Shown piece by piece: positions 43,664-49,720 of a DNA stretch of 49,720 nucleotides (its first letter is position 1; each line of letters begins with the position of its first letter). Origin of the DNA: Purshia tridentata (Eukaryota; Streptophyta; Magnoliopsida; Rosales; Rosaceae); assembly GCA_003254885.1 (NCBI GenBank), contig QANT01003779.1, forward strand, positions 1 through 49,720, in the 5' to 3' direction. Both the position numbers and the translations under genes were made by a program. The notes below the pieces were generated by a model, which did no database searches, had not been told where the DNA came from, and was given only the letters and a program-made list of their open reading frames with translations.

Positions 43664-44071
43664 ATGGCCCATAATCCTGAAAACCAACACAAACTTTCTT
43701 ACCAAGTGGCTCAGGCCTCCACTGCAATAACCTTTGCGGGGTCTCTCTCCCTCCTCTCAGGCCTCACACTCACTGCAGCCATTATTGGTTTGGCAGCAGT
43801 AACACCGTTGTTTGTGATCTTTAGCCCGGTGTTGGTCCCAGCAGCCATTGCAATGCTTCTGCTGGTTATCGGCTTTTTAACATCGGGAGGGTTAGGGACA
43901 ACAGCAGGGCTTGTGTTTTACTGGATGTACAATTATGTGACAGGGAAGCACCCAGTTGGTGCAGACAAGCTTGATCGACTGGCTGCAAAGCTGGCGTGCG
44001 GGGCTAGGAACATCAAGGACCGAGCAGCACAGTCAACCCAGCACCTCCTAAATGGCACACATGATGCTTAA
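43664..44071 (+). CDS. Short oleosin (oil-body structural protein)
   Basis: 135 residues from ATG 43664 (MAHNPENQHKLSYQVAQAS). An in-frame ATG at 43499 would add 55 Ser/Pro/His-rich residues, but these overlap the G-boxes and TATA-like box, so 43664 is preferred. Oleosins coat seed and pollen lipid droplets with a hydrophobic hairpin. The hairpin spans about residues 20-95 with the proline-knot region TPLFVIFSPVLVPAAIAM. A short amphipathic C-tail follows (DKLDRLAAKLACGARNIKDR). The C-terminal 18-residue insert of H-oleosins is absent, so it is an L-type or small lineage oleosin. No intron. Confidence 0.93.
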   Translation: MAHNPENQHKLSYQVAQASTAITFAGSLSLLSGLTLTAAIIGLAAVTPLFVIFSPVLVPAAIAMLLLVIGFLTSGGLGTTAGLVFYWMYNYVTGKHPVGADKLDRLAAKLACGARNIKDRAAQSTQHLLNGTHDA

Positions 44072-44665
44072 GATCCACCATCATCTGTACCTTCCTCACT
44101 GTTGTGATATGTATGGCTATTATGGAAATTAGATCGTCTCCTCTTATTTGCGTTACTCTACGATAGTAATACTAAATTTCTACGTTCTTTTCTAAAGCTT
44201 ATCATTTTAACTTCTAAACCCTTTATTTATGTATAATTAAGACTCCCAAAATTTCTATACACACCAGAATAACAATCTAATCTACTATGTACCATCACAT
44301 CATTGTTGTAGACACACATTTGATGCCATGGAATCAAACTTAACACATTTCACACTCCAAGGAACTAAATACACAAAAATCAGTTTCAGGTTGAGCAAAA
44401 ATGGCACACTCAACCCTCATACCCATAAAAGCTTGGCCAGCACAACAATGCCGTCTAAGGCCGGTTTAACACAGTTGAGTATAACTTACAGTGATTCACT
44501 GATTTTTAACCATGGCAATAAATCCAGTAAGCTTATGCTACGATGCTAGCACACATGTTAACTAGGAAAAGGTATTTTTCAGTACAAAGATGCACACATC
44601 GGGTGCTACCACAACCATTGCATTAAAATTTCAACCATTTATGTGGGGTTTGGATGGGCTCCAAC
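44072..44665. other. Convergent 3' region between oleosin and UCH3
   Basis: No gene. The two genes converge here, so it holds both 3' UTRs. The + strand frame 44328-44549 overlaps the likely UCH3 3' UTR and shows no family features. Confidence 0.55.
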
Positions 44666-46693
44666 TTAAGAAACACTCTCGGCTTTCTTTGAAACAGCAA
44701 TGACATTGAAGTTCAGTGAGTCAGGATTTTTCTGGATCATGCCTTGTATGACTTTAGCTGAATCCTGTTAAGGGATAAAAGAATCATCAAACATCTAAAA
44801 GGATCAATGCCATGGACTATAATTAAATAAAATATTTCTTGATGAAGGACAGCAAACTGTGCATAAATACTCAGGTAGAAGGGCCAACAAGTTCTCACAC
44901 CCAGATTGAAATGCTGTGTTTAAGTCCCAAAACAGCTAGAATATATTAGAATTAGCAAGTTAGATTGTTTTAGTTGAATTTTCTGAAACCAAAGCTTATG
45001 CGCACACGGGCACATATACTTCTCTTAGCAGATTGACAAAAATCCAATTCTGGACTTAGCTTTTTCTGTCTAAACATGCTGAGGTTTCAGGCTTGCAGCC
45101 CTACAACAATCTGAAGTGTTCCTTCCAGATTTTCACTCCCCAATCAAAGCATTGCTTTCGGTAACCACCAGTAATTTAGGGTCCATTTGATAACCTTTTT
45201 GTTTTATGTTTTATTTTTTTATTTTAAATTAAAGAGAGAGAGAGAGAGAGGAGAAAGGAGGGGGAGAGATGAGAGATAGAAAGGTGATGAAGAAATGAGG
45301 GAGAATACATAGAGCGACAAAAGAAAAAGCTATGTCTTTAGTTTTATTAACAATTCTATATATTTTTCTTCTCTCTCCCCACCTCTATCATCTCTCTTCT
45401 TTTTTTCTCTCCCTTTTCCTTTCATATCTTTAATTAAAACAATATACAGACTCTTAAAATTTGTATATTTTTTGGCATCCCTTGTGTTTTAAATCACAGC
45501 GCACACCGACATTTTTAAGTACCTGCAATAGACTTCCTGGAGAAGACGGGCCATGAGAGATTGGACCTGACTTCCTCCCATCAAGCTCATAAAGCTCCCC
45601 TGCATATAAAATTATTTTAAAAAATCAAATTGAGTGAAAAAGCTGAGTGAAATGCAGTATCTTCCTCCATTTTAACAATAAAAAAGAATTTCTCCCTTCA
45701 TTTCTGAATGCAATGGCAAATGGTGATACAAGAGAGAGAGAGAGAGATAGGAGAGGGGGAAATTTAAGTGTGTACCATCCACACATGTGAAGCAGATGAA
45801 GTGAGTGTCCGCATTATCTGTTGCCTGTGGAGAAAAAGGGTAAGGCACGAGAAGCACAGACCATCTAGCAGAAAGAAAAGAAACGCAAGAGATTGCTATT
45901 TTATATATATCTTCTGCTGCTTAAAATATATTACCTCTGTATCACCAGCAGTAGCTGCTACTGAATGAGCAACTTCCATTTCTGTGTCATTTTCAAGGAA
46001 TTCTGCACGCTACACAAGTATGATGAATAGATGGCAATGAGAGGCAAGAAAAATATCATATGGCTTTGTATGTGCAGGTCAAACAGAAAGGACAAATAGA
46101 AAAAACTAATGTAGAGAGATAAAACGAAAGGAATATAGAACCTCCAATGGATCCATGCTTGCAGTACTTTTGAAAAACCTATCCAAGAATGACCCCTCAA
46201 CTGGGAAAAAAAAACAAGCAGACACCAAAAGGGAAAGTTATCTACTGTAGGAAAAAATTATCCAGAAAGAAATGAAATCATATATTTTGGCAGGTACTTA
46301 AACAAAAGCAAGCTCATTCCTCCTACTGGGTGTTATTCAAGGCAATGGTGCTGGTGTCTAGAACTGCCTAGTTTCAGGAATGTGTATGTCCATCCCTTAC
46401 CTATGAATGTGTTTTTCATAGCTAGGTGGTACATGTGTCCGACATACCTACACGCAGAAACCTATGTGGTAGGTAACCAAGAAATTCACACAGTATCTTA
46501 GCTATTGCAGGTGTTCCTTTTTATTTTTATTGACCAAGGTGTTGATGCTACTGTTGCATTTTATAGAAAGCAAGCAGGGTGAGCTGAATGTCATTAGATT
46601 TCTTTACGAAGAGAATGAACAAAGAGAGTAAAAGGAATCATCTGCCCTTTCTAGGATTTGCATCAAGCATCGTTTTCTCTCCCACTCCCTGCT

Positions 46694-46735
<42 letters not shown>

Positions 46736-49283
46736 ACAAACACACACACACACACACACACACATGCATGTTCTTTTTGGGCAAGAGGAGATGTCCAAAA
46801 GAAACCATGATTTAGTAGCAGCCATTCATAAAAATTTGATACACCTTACAATCTGCAGACGTTTTTTTAGTTAGCCAGACTTGTTACATATAGAAGAAAT
46901 CTAACCCGAGTTTAAGGTTCTCAAGGTTTAGCCTACCAAAGCATGATTTATTAAACTATGATATAACTCCAATATTTTTCAGTAACCAGCCAGCATTGAG
47001 CACATCAGAATCTGTACAATTTAAAATATCCCTTTAGCACCTTGCAAGAGGATCCTCTCTCTCTCTCTCTCTCTCTTCTCTTTTTTCTCTCATTTCCTCG
47101 AAATTCAAACACCAGCTGTTTAACTTCAATTAAACTGAATCCAATGGTTTGCCTTTTTATTTAAAAAAAAAATTGCTTAAAGGGGGAATTGGATAACTCT
47201 CAAAAAACCTTAGGGAAATTAAAAGGAAAAAGAATAGACAGAAAAAAAAAATTGTCAAGAACTCAATGAAGATATCAACCGTTGGATACTGTTTAAATGA
47301 GTTTAAATGGATGAGATTTAAGAAAAATGAGAGAACATGAGGGGAGAAAAAATGGAGAGGTCCAGCTCCTTAGCATGTACCTCTAATATGAACCACTAGC
47401 ATACACCCCCAAAGATGGAGAACATATAACTACCATGCATACTTGCAATCAAAACTCATCCATTAAAAGAATATTGTAAACAGCTTACCAAGTTTGATCT
47501 CTGAAGTAATGTTTCCAACAGCATGAAGAAGCCCAATAGTTCCACAAGCATTGCCCACAGTTTGTTTCAAAAAATAAACTCTACCTTTGGGTTCCTACAG
47601 CCATAATTGACAATAAATGAGCAAGGCAAAAAAATCATAACACATGGTTGATTATAAATGTAAATTCCTCAAAGAAGTTTTATAAAGAGCATCTAATCAA
47701 ATTTCCTTGCGCTCACCTGTTTTTCATTTGCCTGCATCATTCTCTCTTCTTCAGTCTGAAAAGATTTGAAACTTCCCTTGAATCAGAAGACAAGTACATT
47801 TTCATAATGTGCAACAAAAGAAAGGACAGATGCGGAGAACTTAAGTTCAACAATGATCACTCAGCCACAAAGCTATGATTTTTCATTTCTTTAATGAGGA
47901 AAGAAACAAAACCTGAGAGGTTATAGGATAAAGAAACAGCACAGCAAGTACAGGCTTCGGAACCATTTCTAAGAGTTCTCCATCCAATCCATAAACATCA
48001 TTGCATTCTGCCTCATCCACCGAAAGACCAAGGCCCCAAAGGAACTGTATTGAGAAGATAAAATAAAATAATTAAAATCCTTTCTGAACATACAGTTTGG
48101 TGCTTGTCTATCAAAATTGCACAGTGAGACAAATCATTCTTATGAAGGATAATAGCACTCTTCTTGAAAATATTATCGCACTTGTCTATCTATCCTTAGA
48201 AGTAGGGCGAGTCATTTCCACCCGGGCTCTCCTTTTAGTAAGAATTTGTGCCTAATTCATTCTTTACTAAGGAATAAATTCGTCATTCTTTGCCCATGAT
48301 TCTGCTGTACTCTTTCCTACCTAACTCCTCAGGTCATAGTTACGCAATTGGCCCAGGTGGAGACAAATTCCTTCTGGCTAATGAAGAGACTAATCCGAAC
48401 ATAGCGGCCCTAAAAAACCTTCTGCGCTATCTTGAAGCAGATAGGCGAAAAACTTCCATTTTGAGACCGAAGTAGATTCAAGTTGGCCGACCCCCTTTAG
48501 GTGGTCGGATAAACTCCCCTTTTTTCGCTTAAAACATACCTTTGAAGGCTGCAAGATCATTTTACAGTGCAGAGTTATTACTCAGCTTCCTAAACTAAAA
48601 GTCCATCCTAGCTAATAGGCCCAAACTATTTCCCTTCAGTTCAGTATATCATCACTTCTCATTATTCATTAATCTTCAAAAACTGCTTTCTTCTATAGCT
48701 TTCTGTCATAACAAAACGCAAAGGTAATATTTCACTAAGCAGGTCACCCTCAGAGCTAAAATTTTCTATTAAAAATACAAATAAAATGAAAAAAAGGAGT
48801 TTCAATATACTGTACGTCAGTATCATCTCTTTGCTGAATTTTTTTTCTTTTTTTACTTCAGAAAATAAGCAGATTAAAAAAAAGAGTGGTTTTGATTTAG
48901 AATCAGCTCAAATTGCTATAGAATAATTTTAGTTCAGACCCGACAAGCCTTTAACTAATTCCAAACACTCAAACTAATTTTTAAACCGACACCCAGTTCC
49001 AGAACAATCAATCAAACCATCCCATTTTCCGCATCAAACTGGCACAAAACCCTAGCTTTCCGTTTGGTTTCTAAGAAAAATTATATACTCTATTCTTTTC
49101 ATTTGTTTTCCGAGGGTTTCTTCATAAACAAACGAAGCATTATCGGAACAATACCATACAATTAGGGATTTTATTTATGAAAAGTAAGGTGATTGATTGA
49201 TAAATTACCTGGTTCATAACATCAGGGTTAGCTTCAAGAGGGAGCCATCTCTTAGCAGATGGGGTTTCGCCCAAAGCAGCCAT
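44666..49283 (-). CDS. UCH3: Ubiquitin C-terminal hydrolase, UCH-L3 type
   Basis: Nine coding exons on the minus strand: 49283-49209, 48044-47913, 47755-47717, 47594-47489, 46200-46142, 46009-45935, 45824-45776, 45599-45523, 44764-44666. All introns are GT-AG and phases match to give 236 residues, the normal size. The enzyme cuts small adducts from the C-terminus of ubiquitin (cysteine protease, peptidase family C12). Visible: [20 protein letters not shown] at the start; oxyanion Gln and catalytic Cys in [15 protein letters not shown] (exon 4); catalytic His in [12 protein letters not shown] (exon 7); catalytic Asp in [15 protein letters not shown] (exon 8); C-terminal [16 protein letters not shown]. 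In Arabidopsis UCH3 influences circadian period at high temperature. All catalytic residues are kept. Several introns carry CT/GA microsatellites. Confidence 0.96.
45234..45250. repeat. (GA)n tract in UCH3 intron 8
   Basis: Short GA repeat next to a stretch starting GGGTCCATTTGATAACC (about 45179), a phrase often seen at ends of plant miniature transposons. A complementary end was not found with confidence. Confidence 0.6.
46696..46764. repeat. Compound (CT)n-(CA)n microsatellite in UCH3 intron 4
   Basis: About 17 CT units (46696-46730), then ATCTCACAAA, then about 12 CA units ending CATGCATG. The minus-strand frame over it is a repeat translation, not a gene. Confidence 0.93.
47054..47076. 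repeat. (CT)n microsatellite in UCH3 intron 4
   Basis: About eleven CT units followed by a T/C-rich run. Confidence 0.88.
48180..48530 (+). other. Foreign-looking insert with a small ORF in UCH3 intron 1
   Basis: Within an AT-rich intron this ~350-bp block is less AT-rich and holds a 61-codon frame (48290-48475) with ordinary codon usage, ending [16 protein letters not shown]. The style (CCACCCGGGCTCTCC; CCGACCCCCTTTAGGTGG) recalls plant mitochondrial intergenic DNA, so an organelle-derived insertion is possible. I do not recognise the protein, and no function is claimed. Confidence 0.35.
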
Positions 49284-49720
49284 TAAGCTTTTTCTCTACT
49301 TTTCAGCTTTGATTTGAGATTCTCGTGCCTTTTCCGCTGTTGAGGTTTTTAGCTAAAACAACTGCAATTAAGAAATGCTCTTCCTGCTGGCTTTATATAT
49401 AGGTTTTGGGCGGTGGGTTTCAACTTTCAAATAGTTCTGCTTAGATACTATTTCGACTACTCAGGCCTTACGCAAGCTCATTTCAAGGCCCAAAAACTCA
49501 ATGTCAAATTTTCTTTGGGCCCAGATTTTCTTCTCTTTTCTCATATTAAAAGTACAGATTAGATGAGGGCCAGGCTATACCGACCACCCTTTGCTGTTGA
49601 GTTGACCACCCTCTCAACATTTTTCTATTTTTTTCCCTTTTTACCCTACAGTAAAAAAAAAAATCTCTCTTCCTCCCTCCCTCACCGGACCCCCCACCCC
49701 CACCCCCAACCCCACCCCTA
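49284..49720. other. UCH3 upstream region and window edge
   Basis: Minus-strand leader and promoter of UCH3; on that strand a TATATAAAG is seen at about 49401-49393, some 110 bases before the ATG. The last 100 bases are T/C- then C-rich (CCCCCCACCCCCACCCCC), a low-complexity run on the edge of the window. Confidence 0.55.

Noticed and set aside
46604..46825. 73-codon minus-strand frame with Cys-Val and Glu-Arg runs
   Set aside because: Direct translation of CA and CT microsatellites inside a UCH3 intron.

Overview
The window is nuclear DNA of a flowering plant, most likely a woody eudicot. The evidence is GT-AG introns that splice to exact reading frames, AT-rich intergenic DNA, and plant-only families (P-class PPR, Alfin-like PHD, class II small heat shock proteins, oleosin, ankyrin-PGG proteins, a Tat-lineage Ty3/gypsy element). 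Rosaceae is a guess from overall gene character and is not proven here.

Layout from left to right: an intronless PPR gene (1453-3129, +); a five-exon Alfin-like PHD gene (3929-6013, +); an intronless mitochondrial carrier of the SLC25A44 type (8332-9396, -); three tandem ankyrin-PGG (BDA1/ACD6-like) copies, of which the first two are broken and the third is intact (11775-17558, +); three tandem class II small heat shock protein genes (18530-21682, +). The third heat shock gene runs directly into an N at 21683 and then into a retrotransposon. The element (21684-31972) is a Tat-like Ty3/gypsy copy with gag-protease, RT, two RNase H domains and integrase on the + strand, a 65-bp tandem-repeat zone, two antisense ORFs (one spliced, with its own TATA-like box), a polypurine tract and a 3' LTR. 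Its 5' LTR is absent. Beyond it lie a COP9 signalosome subunit 7 gene (34868-41584, -, nine exons, with a dead copia fragment in intron 3), a short oleosin with G-boxes and an RY motif (43664-44071, +), and a UCH-L3 type ubiquitin hydrolase gene (44666-49283, -, nine exons).

The host genes are not an operon or a pathway cluster. Two linked themes are protein turnover (CSN7 acts on cullin-RING ligases, UCH3 trims ubiquitin) and tandem gene families in decay or expansion (ankyrin-PGG, sHSP).

The most unusual signals are: (i) gag-protease and pol in one frame, parted by a single UAG in the context UAG CAA UUA, the leaky-stop context known from tobamoviruses; (ii) a spliced antisense gene inside the element encoding a gypsy-type putative transposon domain plus a coiled coil; (iii) several frame-breaking short duplications, including a 35-bp copy of pol pasted about 0.9 kb downstream; (iv) four self-complementary 4-bp insertions (GTAC three times, CCGG once) in the first ankyrin pseudogene; (v) the sHSP/N/gag junction, which is either a collapsed assembly gap or an insertion into the heat shock gene. 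All exon coordinates were derived by hand from splice signals and frame, with no transcript data.
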